Shown: positions 8,212 through 17,506, counted from the stretch's first letter. The stretch: 64,000 nucleotides of DNA from Bacteroides sp. (GCF_030151085.1 NZ_JASLER010000085.1:46469-110468); one strand, 5' to 3'. Program-made: numbers and translations. The notes: generated from the letters alone by a model not told the origin.

Positions 8212-8649
8212 ATGAAAAAGTTAGTAATGTTATTAATCTGTATGTTCACGATGCACACAATGGTAATGGCAGGTAACGATAAACCTATTGAAGTAAATCA
8301 ACTTCCAGCAAAGGCACAGACGTTTATCAACACCTATTTCAAAAATAATAAAGTTGCATTGGCTAAGCAAGAAACAGAACTTTTCTATAAGAGCTATGAT
8401 GTAGTATTCACTAATGGCGAAAAACTGGAATTTGACAAGTCTGGCGAATGGACGGAAATACAATGCCGTCAGAGTGAAGTTCCGGCACAAATCATTCCAG
8501 AAGCTATTAAAACTTATGTAAAGACGAATTATCCCGATGCTAAGATTTTGCAAATAGAACGAGACCAAAAAGAATATGAAATCAAGTTATCCAATCGTTG
8601 GGAAATCAAGTTTGACTCCAAAATGAGAGTTATTGATATTGACGACTAA
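8212..8649 (+). CDS. Secreted PepSY-like domain protein
   Basis: This 145-residue protein has a cleavable signal peptide (MKKLVMLLICMFTMHTMVMA) and two PepSY-like repeats, recognisable from LPAKAQTFINTYFKN with YDVVFTNGEKLEFDKSGEW, and IPEAIKTYVKTNYPDAK with YEIKLSNRWEIKFDSKM. Such periplasmic proteins resemble beta-lactamase-inhibitor-like folds and often accompany two-component systems; no such system is adjacent. A near-consensus -7 (CATCTTTG) lies about 55 bp upstream. The 3' end overlaps the convergent esterase gene by 20 bp. Confidence 0.8.
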   Translation: MKKLVMLLICMFTMHTMVMAGNDKPIEVNQLPAKAQTFINTYFKNNKVALAKQETELFYKSYDVVFTNGEKLEFDKSGEWTEIQCRQSEVPAQIIPEAIKTYVKTNYPDAKILQIERDQKEYEIKLSNRWEIKFDSKMRVIDIDD

Positions 8650-9499
8650 TTAAAAATAAAGATTTCAACCCATCATAGATTCCTGGAAGAGCGATAGTAC
8701 CATGCGTTTCTTCCGGGAATTTTCTTGAAATAACCCGTAAATGCTGCTTTTCCATGCAGGGAGCTATCTTCGTCAAAAAGCTATCCACCAATGGGAAATG
8801 TATCAATTTCTTTCCCGGACGTGGCTGAGTGGCAAACCCTATATACAACTGCTTACCGGAGAAATCACTCATCGCAATTTCTTCCTCTGCCTGTTTCATA
8901 AAATATCCCTGATCCCACCACAAACTGGGATCCAACGCCATATAAGTATCAAAAGCCTCCGGATGAGTCAACAAAACATGAAGAGTAAACAGTCCGGCAT
9001 ACGAATGCCCCACCAGATAATTTGTCCCGTCAATAGGTAACTGCTTCTCAATCTCCGGTCGCAATTCCTCTACCAAAAAACGATAAAACAGTTCCGCTCC
9101 ACCACCTTCCGGCTTATCTCCAGCTTGAACAGTTCCATCACGACGAGCAGCAGAACTTGTTGGTGTCAAGTCCCTCGTCCTATCTGTATTCAATACAGCT
9201 ACCACTATACACGGAGGCAATGAAGACACTTTGGAAGCTGAAAACATTTGTGTAAAACCTACAACCGAATGAAAAAAAGAATCACCATCCAACAAATAAA
9301 GAACCGGATAACTCCTCTCAGGCTCTCCCGACCGAGTTTCCGGCTTATAAACCCAATAAATTCTTTCTTCATTCAGCAATTGGGAAAACATACGATGACA
9401 TGTACCCACAGATATTGTCTCCTGAGCTTTCACTGGAAAGAGAAACACGCCACCAAATAACATCACAAACAGTATATGCAAATTTTTCATTCTACTCAT
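8630..9499 (-). CDS. Secreted alpha/beta-hydrolase of the esterase D family
   Basis: This 289-residue protein has a signal peptide (FVMLFGGVFLFPVKAQ) and an esterase fold: YPVLYLLDGDSFF near the oxyanion region, the nucleophile elbow GHSYAGLF, an Asp-containing strand (ALDPSLWW) and a C-terminal His in EETHGTIALPG. Homologues act on carboxyl esters such as siderophore or acyl-sugar esters; the substrate is unknown. Either the ATG at 9499 or the one at 9490 (MKNLHILF) could be used. A -7-like GACCTTTG lies just upstream. It is shorter than the related proteins of about 380 residues that carry C-terminal TPRs. Confidence 0.8.
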   Translation of the reverse strand: MSRMKNLHILFVMLFGGVFLFPVKAQETISVGTCHRMFSQLLNEERIYWVYKPETRSGEPERSYPVLYLLDGDSFFHSVVGFTQMFSASKVSSLPPCIVVAVLNTDRTRDLTPTSSAARRDGTVQAGDKPEGGGAELFYRFLVEELRPEIEKQLPIDGTNYLVGHSYAGLFTLHVLLTHPEAFDTYMALDPSLWWDQGYFMKQAEEEIAMSDFSGKQLYIGFATQPRPGKKLIHFPLVDSFLTKIAPCMEKQHLRVISRKFPEETHGTIALPGIYDGLKSLFLISRQYQ

Positions 9500-9565
9500 T
9501 TTTTCGAGTTTGCAAAGGTCGGAGAAAATATCCTATCCGCCTATCCCCATTTTTAGGTATATTGT

Positions 9566-9586
9566 TACTTCATACAAGAAAATGCT
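9566..9586 (+). repeat. Left 21-bp direct repeat bounding the ATPase cassette
   Basis: The sequence contains TTCATACAAGAAAATGCT and is identical over 21 bp to 14058-14078. It lies in the intergenic region upstream of the first ATPase gene. Copies at both edges of a two-gene unit suggest an integration or target-site duplication. Confidence 0.7.
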
Positions 9587-9699
9587 ACTAATATAGTAAG
9601 TAAGTATAGGGAGTATAAAATTAATCATATTCGTATGTTCCAAATCAAAAGTGAAAAGAGCTAAATGGATACTTTATCAAATACTAAATTCAAAAATAG

Positions 9700-9740
9700 A
9701 TATATACATTTTTGTATATATACAAAAATGTATATATTTG
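9700..9740 (+). promoter_or_regulatory. Promoter embedded in a perfect 38-bp palindrome
   Basis: Bases 9700-9737 form a perfect palindrome (centre between 9718 and 9719; half-site ATATATACATTTTTGTATA). It contains a -33 TTTG (9711-9714) and, with an 18-bp spacer, a perfect -7 TATATTTG (9733-9740), 26 bp before the ATPase start. A dyad this long over both promoter elements is a likely binding site for a repressor, possibly encoded by the cassette itself; that is inference. Confidence 0.7.
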
Positions 9741-9765
9741 CATTATTATTAAAAGAAGATTGATT

Positions 9766-10941
9766 ATGATTGAAAATAAAACCGGAGCTTCTGTAGAAAA
9801 AGGGAATTTTTTTGGAAGAGAAAAAGAATTAAAAATTGCATGGAGAAAGATATGTGATGGAAATTCACTTATACTAGCAGCTCCTAGAAGAGTTGGGAAA
9901 ACTTCTTTTGCAAAAAAGTTACAAGAGATGGCTGAACAAGAAGAATGGGATACTCTATTCTTGGATTTAGAAGGAGTTCACAGTGAAAAAGAATTTGTTG
10001 CTACTTTTATTGATAAGTTGAATGCTAAGAAGGGCATAGTAGCGAGAGGAGGTCAACAAATCATTGATATAATCAAGCAAGTTCAAACTACAATTTCTGC
10101 AGGAGGTGTAGATATTGGACTAGGATGGAAAGACCAAAGGGCAGATGTATTCAGAAACTTAGCTCACCTTATAGAAGAGATGGGAAAACGACAAATCCTA
10201 ATCGTTTTGGATGAACTGGCTATTTTCTTAGATTATCTAATCGGAAAAGACAAAGAGAATATTGAAAATGTGCAGTTTTTCTTAAATTGGTTAAGAAGCT
10301 TCAGACAAAATAGAGAGTGTGCCCATTTATGGATATTTTGCAGCTCTGTCAGCATTGAGAACTTTTTATCCATACATAAACTGAGTCATACTGTAAATGA
10401 TATAGAACCTTTCAAACTCGGAGCATTAAGTGACCAAGAAGCGATTGAATTATTAACTGCACTTAGTGACTCATACCAAATTAGTATGCCAGACGAATGT
10501 AAAAAATATATATTACAAAAGATTGGATGGGCTCTTCCATTCTATATACAAATCATATTCTCGGAAATTAGAGACCTTTCTTGTTATAATGACTTGATCA
10601 AGATAACAATTGAAAATGTCAATGAGGCTTATGAAAAATTACTCAGCAAACAGTATTTTAACACTTGGGAGGAGCGACTGAAAGAATACACTCCTCTCAA
10701 CAAACCCATGAAACTAATTTTAGACAATTTGTCTAAAGTACCTGAAGGAGAATCTAGGGATATGATCAAGAATAAGATGTTGACCTTATATAATGATATT
10801 GATGAGGTTGATGAAATCTTAGGTTCTATCTTGGAAATTCTTAGTAACGACGGATATATAATACGAAATAAGGAAACAAATAAATATCAATTTCGTTCTT
10901 TCCTTTTAAGAGATTTTTGGTATAACAAATTTATAGCCTGA
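9766..10941 (+). CDS. P-loop ATPase of the STAND/archaeal-ATPase type (cassette gene 1)
   Basis: A 391-residue protein. The start is the ATG at 9766 (MIENKTGAS), because the upstream in-frame ATG lies inside the palindromic promoter. FFGREKEL (15-22) precedes a Walker A motif APRRVGKTS (39-47). Walker B is in QILIVLDELAIFLDYL, followed by a sensor-like WIFCSS strand. The C terminus resembles the winged helix of archaeal-type ATPases (DGYIIRNKETNKYQF, then LLRDFWY). No nuclease, protease or membrane domain is visible. It is 5 bp from a second, much larger ATPase gene and is probably translated with it. Such ATPases are often switches in defence or conflict systems; that role is not shown here. 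Confidence 0.75.
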   Translation: MIENKTGASVEKGNFFGREKELKIAWRKICDGNSLILAAPRRVGKTSFAKKLQEMAEQEEWDTLFLDLEGVHSEKEFVATFIDKLNAKKGIVARGGQQIIDIIKQVQTTISAGGVDIGLGWKDQRADVFRNLAHLIEEMGKRQILIVLDELAIFLDYLIGKDKENIENVQFFLNWLRSFRQNRECAHLWIFCSSVSIENFLSIHKLSHTVNDIEPFKLGALSDQEAIELLTALSDSYQISMPDECKKYILQKIGWALPFYIQIIFSEIRDLSCYNDLIKITIENVNEAYEKLLSKQYFNTWEERLKEYTPLNKPMKLILDNLSKVPEGESRDMIKNKMLTLYNDIDEVDEILGSILEILSNDGYIIRNKETNKYQFRSFLLRDFWYNKFIA

Positions 10942-10946
10942 TATTT

Positions 10947-13900
10947 ATGAATATGGATAAACTTACTTTGACCCAAATTGGATTGTACAACACTCAAAGA
11001 GTAACGGACGAACAAGCAAAGAAGCTATTTATAGCTAGAAAAAAGCAGTTTGAAATAATCATGGATACGCTTGATCGTACTCAAGAAGATGACATGCCAC
11101 AACATCAGCTCATTATTGCTCAAAGGGGAATGGGCAAAACTACTCTGTTGAAACGAATTGAAGTGGAACTTCGTACCGGCCCATGGAATAAGAGATTCAT
11201 TCCATTACTTTTTCCGGAAGAACAATATAATGTAAGAAACCTATCTGAGTTTTGGCTCAATTGTATTGACGCTTTGGCTGATGTAATAGAGTTAGAACAT
11301 AAAAAAGAAATGGTCAGTGAAATAGATCAGGTGGTAGGCAATTTGGCAGGTATCACCGATGATAACGAAAGAGCTAACGAAGCATATGGATTTTTGATTG
11401 CTGCTGCAAAAAGATTAAACAGAAGACCAGTTTTGCTTATAGATAATCTCAGTTTAATTTTTGACCGAATGGACATAAAGGAGCAGCATACTCTACGATC
11501 CTTAATGAGCGCAAATGGTGCACCCCTTATTATAGGTGCCAGTTCTATTATGATGGAAGGAACTACCGACTATCAAGCACCATTTTATGATGCATTCCGT
11601 ATTCATCATTTAAATAAACTCAAAATAGAAGAGTTAACTGAAATACTTATAAACTTAGCTAATATAACTCACGAATCTCGTGTTATTCCCTCTATTCATC
11701 TACATGCCGCCCGATTAAGAGCGCTATATCAACTTACTGGAGGCAACCCACGCACCGCAGTAATGCTATTCAGGCTTATTCTCAAAGGTTTCTCTTCCGA
11801 TATCAACGATGATCTTGAAGCCTTACTGGACGAAATTACTCCTATCTATAAAGCTCGCTTCGAAGAATTGTCCGATCAGATGCAAATCATTCTCGATGCT
11901 ATAGCAATGAATTGGGAACCAATTACATTAGAACAATTAAGAGAAACGACTCGATATGAAAACAGCCAACTTTCTCCACAACTTAAGAGACTAGTTGATT
12001 CCGGTTGGATAGAGAAACCAACGAATAGGCAAGGTAAAAATGGTGCTTATGAGATAAGTGAACGAATATTCAATATTTGGTTTCTAATGAGAAGAAGCAG
12101 TAGAAGGCAAAAAAGAAGTGTCTTCTGTCTATCGAAGTTTATGGAAGCTTATTATGGAGAAGAAATAAAGGAAATAGCAGAACGCTGCCTTACATCTTCT
12201 TTTACTTGTACTAAACAAGTTATTGAAGCATTAGCCGCAGCTAAACTAACTCCGGATAAAAAGACTAGTGAGCAGCTTTATATGAAATCTAGAAAATTCA
12301 TCTTCGATCATTTTCAAAAACAGCCAGAGCTATTAGATATCTTCGATCAAAGTGATCTATATGAAAAGAGTGATTTATCCTCCCTATTTAATGAATTAAA
12401 GGATAAGATTGACAATAAAGATTGGACTACATCTGAATTCTTAGCAGAAACTCTTATAAACAGGATCAAAAATCCTAAACTAAAAGCCAGCATATGTCTC
12501 TTAATTGCTGATAGTCTGATAATTTCAGAAGAATTTGATACTGCAGAAAAATGGTCTAAAAAAGCTTTAAAGCTAGATAATAATAATGTAGAATCATATA
12601 TCAATCTTGCAATAATTAGCCACGATCATAAAAAAGATTATAATGAAGTTGAAAAGTGGTGCAAAAAAGCACTAACAGCCAATCCCTCCAATCCAATGGG
12701 AGCTTACTTTTTGGGGAAATTATATCATGAAAACTTAGGCAATATTCAGATGGCAGAGAAAATGTTTTTAAAGGCTATTGAGCTAAAACCGGATGATATA
12801 GAGTTCTACAATTCACTTGGATTTGTGTACTTTGAGAATCACAACTATGAAAAAGCACAAAAAGCATACAGTCAAGCACTTTTAATAAATTCCAACAATC
12901 CGATTTCTCTTTTCTATTCAGCCTATATTTATCATGATATTGGAAACACATCCAAAGCTATCGAATTTTACAAAAAAATAATCAAAAAAGATCCACATGA
13001 TGAAATAGTGCTTTATAATCTTGCAACAATTTATAAAAATCTAAAAGAATATAATAAAGCGGAGAAACTGTACAAAAAAGTTATCAAGATTAATCCAAAT
13101 GACAGTGATGCATATTATAATTTAGGAGACTTATATGAATTAACTGAATGCAATGAAAAAGCTATCAAAATATACGAAAAAATCATTGAATCAAATCCTC
13201 AAGAAATTGATGCATACATCAATTTAGGAGCACTTTATATAGTTAGCAATGACTTCTCTAAATCAGAGATAATACTCAAAAAGGTCATCGAAATAGATTC
13301 AACTAATGTACAGGCGTTAATAGGACTGGGAATAATAAGCGAACAAAAAAAGGATATTGAAAAAGCTATTAAGTGGTATGAACAATCAATAAACAACACA
13401 CCTAGTTCACTAGCTTACTTGTCTTTAGCCAATTTATATGAGAATAATCAAGAATATTCGAATGCAGAGAAATATTATCTAAGTGCATTAGATTTAGAAC
13501 CAGATAGAGCTGATATATGGGAACAATTTGGAGATTTATATCAATATCATATATCAAACTTTGCAAAAGCAGAAGAAGCCTATTTAAAAGCGCAAGTAAT
13601 AGAAAACAGCAATTCGCTCAAATATAGTCTGATTGATTTATATCGTGATAGGATGAACCGAATAAAAGAAGCAGAAGAGATCTTCTTGAGTATAGATAAA
13701 GAAGAATTTCATAACTATATATATATTCTCAATCAAGTACTATTTGAACTTTACAATAAAAATGAAGGGAGTGCAGGTGACCTTTTATCTACATTACTGA
13801 AAAAGGAAAATGCAACCAACATAACAAACGAATTAGATAATTGGATTTATTTCGCTGGACAAGTTTATAAATTGGGATACGCAGATTTTCTATTAAATCA

Positions 13901-14057
13901 TTTAAGTCAAAATGAGTATAACATAAGCATGGCTCCTTATTTTTATGCCATTAAAGCTTTGACAACAAAAGAACCTCTTCTTTATCTTGATACAGTAGCA
14001 GCGGAGGTTCGTGATATATCTATAGATATTGTAAATAAAATCAGATTAAAATTATAG
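10947..14057 (+). CDS. P-loop ATPase with winged helix and long TPR array (cassette gene 2)
   Basis: A 1036-residue protein. Residues 1-310 form a P-loop NTPase with Walker A AQRGMGKTT (58-66), Walker B RRPVLLIDNLSLIF (about 160-173) and the STAND-like GGNPRTAVML (about 270). Residues 310-400 look like a winged helix (LSPQLKRLVDSGWIEKP, then YEISERIFNIWF). From about 490 to 930 there is a continuous TPR superhelix of a dozen or so repeats, with Ala/Tyr/Pro at TPR positions (for example AEKMFLKAIELKPDDIEFYN). This NTPase plus TPR layout resembles STAND signal-sensing proteins, whose repeats bind a trigger. No recognisable effector domain is present. The stop codon is directly followed by the right 21-bp repeat, and the gene is AT-rich compared with its surroundings. 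Confidence 0.75.
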   Translation: MNMDKLTLTQIGLYNTQRVTDEQAKKLFIARKKQFEIIMDTLDRTQEDDMPQHQLIIAQRGMGKTTLLKRIEVELRTGPWNKRFIPLLFPEEQYNVRNLSEFWLNCIDALADVIELEHKKEMVSEIDQVVGNLAGITDDNERANEAYGFLIAAAKRLNRRPVLLIDNLSLIFDRMDIKEQHTLRSLMSANGAPLIIGASSIMMEGTTDYQAPFYDAFRIHHLNKLKIEELTEILINLANITHESRVIPSIHLHAARLRALYQLTGGNPRTAVMLFRLILKGFSSDINDDLEALLDEITPIYKARFEELSDQMQIILDAIAMNWEPITLEQLRETTRYENSQLSPQLKRLVDSGWIEKPTNRQGKNGAYEISERIFNIWFLMRRSSRRQKRSVFCLSKFMEAYYGEEIKEIAERCLTSSFTCTKQVIEALAAAKLTPDKKTSEQLYMKSRKFIFDHFQKQPELLDIFDQSDLYEKSDLSSLFNELKDKIDNKDWTTSEFLAETLINRIKNPKLKASICLLIADSLIISEEFDTAEKWSKKALKLDNNNVESYINLAIISHDHKKDYNEVEKWCKKALTANPSNPMGAYFLGKLYHENLGNIQMAEKMFLKAIELKPDDIEFYNSLGFVYFENHNYEKAQKAYSQALLINSNNPISLFYSAYIYHDIGNTSKAIEFYKKIIKKDPHDEIVLYNLATIYKNLKEYNKAEKLYKKVIKINPNDSDAYYNLGDLYELTECNEKAIKIYEKIIESNPQEIDAYINLGALYIVSNDFSKSEIILKKVIEIDSTNVQALIGLGIISEQKKDIEKAIKWYEQSINNTPSSLAYLSLANLYENNQEYSNAEKYYLSALDLEPDRADIWEQFGDLYQYHISNFAKAEEAYLKAQVIENSNSLKYSLIDLYRDRMNRIKEAEEIFLSIDKEEFHNYIYILNQVLFELYNKNEGSAGDLLSTLLKKENATNITNELDNWIYFAGQVYKLGYADFLLNHLSQNEYNISMAPYFYAIKALTTKEPLLYLDTVAAEVRDISIDIVNKIRLKL

Positions 14058-14078
14058 TACTTCATACAAGAAAATGCT
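14058..14078 (+). repeat. Right 21-bp direct repeat bounding the ATPase cassette
   Basis: Identical to 9566-9586. It begins at the first base after the ATPase stop codon, and its distal part forms the left arm of the terminator hairpin at 14070-14118. The left copy lacks the partner arm, so the right-hand sequence is probably the original locus. Confidence 0.7.
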
Positions 14079-14118
14079 TGAACCTCCTTTTCCGAGCTTC
14101 AAGCATTTTCTTTTTTTC
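14070..14118 (+). terminator. Rho-independent terminator after the ATPase cassette
   Basis: Perfect 13-bp arms GAAAATGCTTGAA (14070-14082) and TTCAAGCATTTTC (14098-14110) are followed by a run of T. It ends transcription of the two ATPase genes. Confidence 0.88.
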
Positions 14119-14178
14119 ATACCCAGTTATAAACAAGTTCGTTACTTAATTCCGGGTTTAGCACATTTACTTCTTAAT

Positions 14179-14274
14179 TCATTTCATCGTATTTACGCCA
14201 AGTGCTCCTAAAACAGCAGTGGCTACGGCGACTAAGACTTTCAGGATATTAGTCCAAATTGTTTTTTTCTTCAT
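14179..14274 (-). CDS. Smalltalk-type small protein
   Basis: This 31-residue frame begins MKKKTIWTNILKVLV and continues with a hydrophobic Ala/Val/Leu/Gly segment to GVNTMK. This fits the tiny single-helix smalltalk proteins that in Bacteroides follow HU-like genes. It starts 32 bp after the HU-like gene on the same strand. In other genomes an amidase or lysozyme gene often comes next; here the ATPase cassette occupies that side. Its function is unknown; a membrane or toxin-like role is speculation. Confidence 0.72.
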   Translation of the reverse strand: MKKKTIWTNILKVLVAVATAVLGALGVNTMK

Positions 14275-14306
14275 TATAATTCATGCTTTAATGATTCACT
14301 AATCTT

Positions 14307-14807
14307 TTATCCAAGAGGATGATCATTTTCATCACCACCACTACCTGAGTTACCACCATTTTGATCATCATTCGAAGGAGAATCATTATTACCAAGACGG
14401 TCGAGATCTTTAAAGGTAAGACCATCGGAACGAGTAGTGCCGGAAGTATGAATACGAATGTCATTATTTGCACGAAAACAGATACGAAGTCCATTGATGT
14501 TACTTACAGTGAAATCTTCAAATTTATCCGTGCCCTCACTACTGGCAGCAAGATAGAAATATCCTAAGCCGTCAATATTTACCGAACGACCGGAAAGAAG
14601 ATTTTTCTTCAACAAAGTACGAAAGTCTTTGAGAACACTAATCGTTTCACCTTCACTAACTCCTGATTGAGTACTAATTTCATTAGCTACTTCTTTCAAG
14701 GTTGCCGGGTTATCATACTTGTACACTAATTGAGCATAATACTTCTTTCCCGAATTGGGATTGCCTAAATCAAATAGGCGGTTTACTCTTCTAAATCGAA
14801 TTGCCAT
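14307..14807 (-). CDS. HU-family DNA-binding protein with acidic tail
   Basis: A 166-residue HU/IHF-like protein of the longer Bacteroidales type. The N-terminal part is MAIRFRRVNRLFDLG, the HU core about 35-110 (TLKEVANEISTQSGVSEGE, then LLSGRSVNIDGLGYFYL), and the C-terminal tail is low-complexity Gly/Asn/Asp/Ser (from about 140). Members bend or coat DNA. It is transcribed with the smalltalk gene. A -7-like CATCTTTG lies about 60 bp upstream. Confidence 0.82.
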   Translation of the reverse strand: MAIRFRRVNRLFDLGNPNSGKKYYAQLVYKYDNPATLKEVANEISTQSGVSEGETISVLKDFRTLLKKNLLSGRSVNIDGLGYFYLAASSEGTDKFEDFTVSNINGLRICFRANNDIRIHTSGTTRSDGLTFKDLDRLGNNDSPSNDDQNGGNSGSGGDENDHPLG

Positions 14808-14896
14808 AATTTTACGATTTTGTTAATTAATTGAATGGTTAATAATCTCTTTGTCAACGTTAACGCTGCAAAGATGGGACAACTCGTAAAAAAGTG

Positions 14897-14932
14897 AAAG
14901 GACACAAATATTTATGCATATTTTTGTCCTTT
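14897..14932. repeat. 36-bp imperfect inverted repeat upstream of the HU-like gene
   Basis: Fifteen-bp arms (14897-14911 and 14918-14932) with one mismatch close on TTATGC. It lies between the end of the leftmost fimbrillin gene and the HU-like promoter. It could be a regulatory dyad or a bidirectional transcription stop; there is no long T run on either side. Confidence 0.45.
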
Positions 14933-15086
14933 ACAATATTCGGAGAAGGAGTAGAACAACAATTTACAGTACAAAAGAGGCCAATCGAGTTAAATAAAGG
15001 ACAAAAGGCAGGTGACTATAGCTGTGTTTTTGTTACTCCAGCATTTCAAAGATCGAAAAATCTATCTCCACAACTCACCTGTAGTA

Positions 15087-17451
15087 TCAGTCAGTACGTT
15101 CCTGAATGCAACGAACCGTATGGGCATCACTTTTATACATACTGGGAGCTTCATACACTTTATCTGTATCCAGTCTTGTAGCATAACCGCTATCTATATT
15201 ATACTGATTACAAGACCAAACAGTGCATAAGCTACCAATAGACACAAACGTATTGAAATATCTGCCATATCCTGTAAAACGGAAATAAGAAGTGTGACCA
15301 CTGCCTTGTGCTTCATAATAGATCAGATAACCTCCGTCTTTACTTTTCGTGGCGTCATTGCTTACATTCTTCCCCTTGTTGACCACGGCCCCCATCTCTG
15401 CTTTCGATGCTATCCGCCACCCGGCAGGACAGGGGTCCGACAGTGTTTTGGTATTACCCCATGTGGCAGCACTCATTTCATTAGTCCATGCCGGACCAAC
15501 ACCCATACCTACATATGCACCGGTACCTTCTTTGGCATAAAATACGGTAGGATTCCGACAAGTGTATTGTATGTTTCCAAGGCTCATACTACCTCCGTTT
15601 ACTATATAAGTCATTCCATTAGCTCCATAACGGTTCAGCATACCCTCAGGTGGCGTTGTTGAATTCTTATTATCAATAGTAGAAATATCTTTCTCCGTAT
15701 AGCTACTAGGAAATGGATCTTTGCGTCCCCATTGGTAATGCAGCCCATTTGTTTTCGACTTTTCCAGATAAGTGGCCGGAGCTGCATCCACATATCCTGC
15801 CATCGCTCCCAAATTACGGTCCATCATAGGATACATACCGTTATTGCCCAAAGTAAAGCGTAATTTACGCTTATTGACAGGCTCTAATATCTGTTCTGTT
15901 CCATTTGTGTCCGGATTATAGTCAGTTATCCATACATGCCAGCTCCATATTATGTTGCCCGTACCATTCGGTCCGTCATACGCTGCAATCGCTCCGTTAC
16001 CGCCCGAAGTATTTGCCGCCACACGGCAATATATCAGGCACTGCCCCTTACTATTAGCAGGAGAGACAGTTATATCACTGCCATCCATCCGCCTGATATC
16101 CACAATATTCGTGTGGTCGTTATCAGAGTTCGCAAGTCCCATCACCGGATCACCCACATCGCCATTCTCACGGGTTTGCCAAAGCAATTTCACAGACTTT
16201 ATTCCTGTACCGGCAGTGCTATACCAACTAGTCATCCGTGAATTGGTAATTTCCGAACCATTTTGCTGAAACGCAAACGGGTCGAAACAGAATGCCCCAC
16301 CCGGTGCCACCATAAAGCAGTTGGCAGTAGAAATTAAATTATTATTATTCTCCGAAGCCGGAATAGGGTCTATATAGGTCACGCGGCGGTCGCCCGTAGG
16401 AATACCTACATGATTAAAATTCACTTCATAAACGTAATCCTTATTCCGGTACATATTGAAGTCATTTGATGCACCGGAGCCGATATGGACTCGGTAATCC
16501 AGTTTCTTTTTAGCATCTGATGTGTTCACTGCTACAAAATTCAGAAAAGCGCTACCTGTCGGGGCATTTGCTTTCGTACGCTGTATATCCGATGTAGCAG
16601 CAGCACTTTCACCTCTTACATTAGCCGGAACCCAATAAGAATAACTACCTTTTGCTGCATTAGTATCGCTGACCGGGATTTCCAATGTAGTGAATTGTGA
16701 TAGTAATGAAGGATAAGTTCCATCACTTTCCTGCTTGTCTACCACCGCATAATTCAGTGGAATACTTTGTAACAAGAGTTGCTTCAATTTATATCCCGAC
16801 ACATTGTATTCCCAATTCACTGTCAGTCTTGTAGCAAGCCGTTTCAGTAGCAAACGGATATCATAACTGCCTTCTTTACTCTGGATAACGGGATTACCGC
16901 CAACCACAGCCACTTTTACATGTTCCAGATGAAGCACATAAGGCATCGCATTCATACTTCCTCTTACAGAAGGGTCTATTCCGTTCATAATCGACGTACT
17001 CACTGTCATACTCTGCACATCTTCTAAAGACTTACTGCCTAAAGCAGCTACCGCTCCACCACTTCCACGTGCCACAAGTACCAGCTGGCAATCACTACGT
17101 TCTACCAGATTAACACTCAAATGTTCTCCGATTCCTACATCGCCAAAGTCATTCCCCGTTCCTGCTATATAATCTCCATTTGGCTCATATTGCCTGATTT
17201 CAAGGTTATAAAGTTTATCAGGCGTATCCGTAGATGCACGTGTTAACACAGGGGATACGAGGCTCGCGTTGCGGCGAGCCGTTGCGGTACAACCCATCAT
17301 CATTATCTTCTGCAAAACCAAAGTTCAGCGACACCGCCACCAATTTTTCACCCGTTGATGGAGATACAGGTTCATCAATCCGTTCCTCACACCCTGTCAG
17401 TCCAATGAAAATAACAAACAAACTCAAAAAGTTCAATAAAATCCATTTCAT
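15087..17451 (-). CDS. Fimbrillin-family lipoprotein with FISUMP domain, phase-variable, out of frame here
   Basis: The gene starts at 17451 with a lipoprotein signal (FVIFIGLTGCEERID) and SLNFGFAED, then meets 13-bp repeat units at 17268-17287. In this sequence translation runs out of frame there and stops at 17218. The rest of the protein is in the +1 frame, from VSPVLTRASTDTPDKLYN through Mfa-like beta repeats to a C-terminal Fibrobacter major-paralogue domain (WGRKDPFPSSY, DPCPAGWRI, AHTVRCIQE). Removing one 13-bp unit makes the total 2352 bp, exactly 784 codons, and gives the smooth junction GLYRNASLVSPVLTRAS. It is probably a tip adhesin of type V pili, switched by slippage. It lies in a duplicated module with 19231-21700. 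Confidence 0.8.
17268..17287 (-). repeat. 13-bp phase-variation repeat, about 1.5 units
   Basis: One full unit CGAGCCGTTGCGG (17275-17287, plus strand) is preceded by GTTGCGG, the end of another. The same unit occurs seven times in the paralogous gene. Since 13 is not a multiple of 3, each gain or loss changes the reading frame of the fimbrillin gene. Confidence 0.8.
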
Positions 17452-17506
17452 ATCATTATTATATTTATATCATTCATTTATATCTATCGGAACAACAGAA
17501 AACAAT

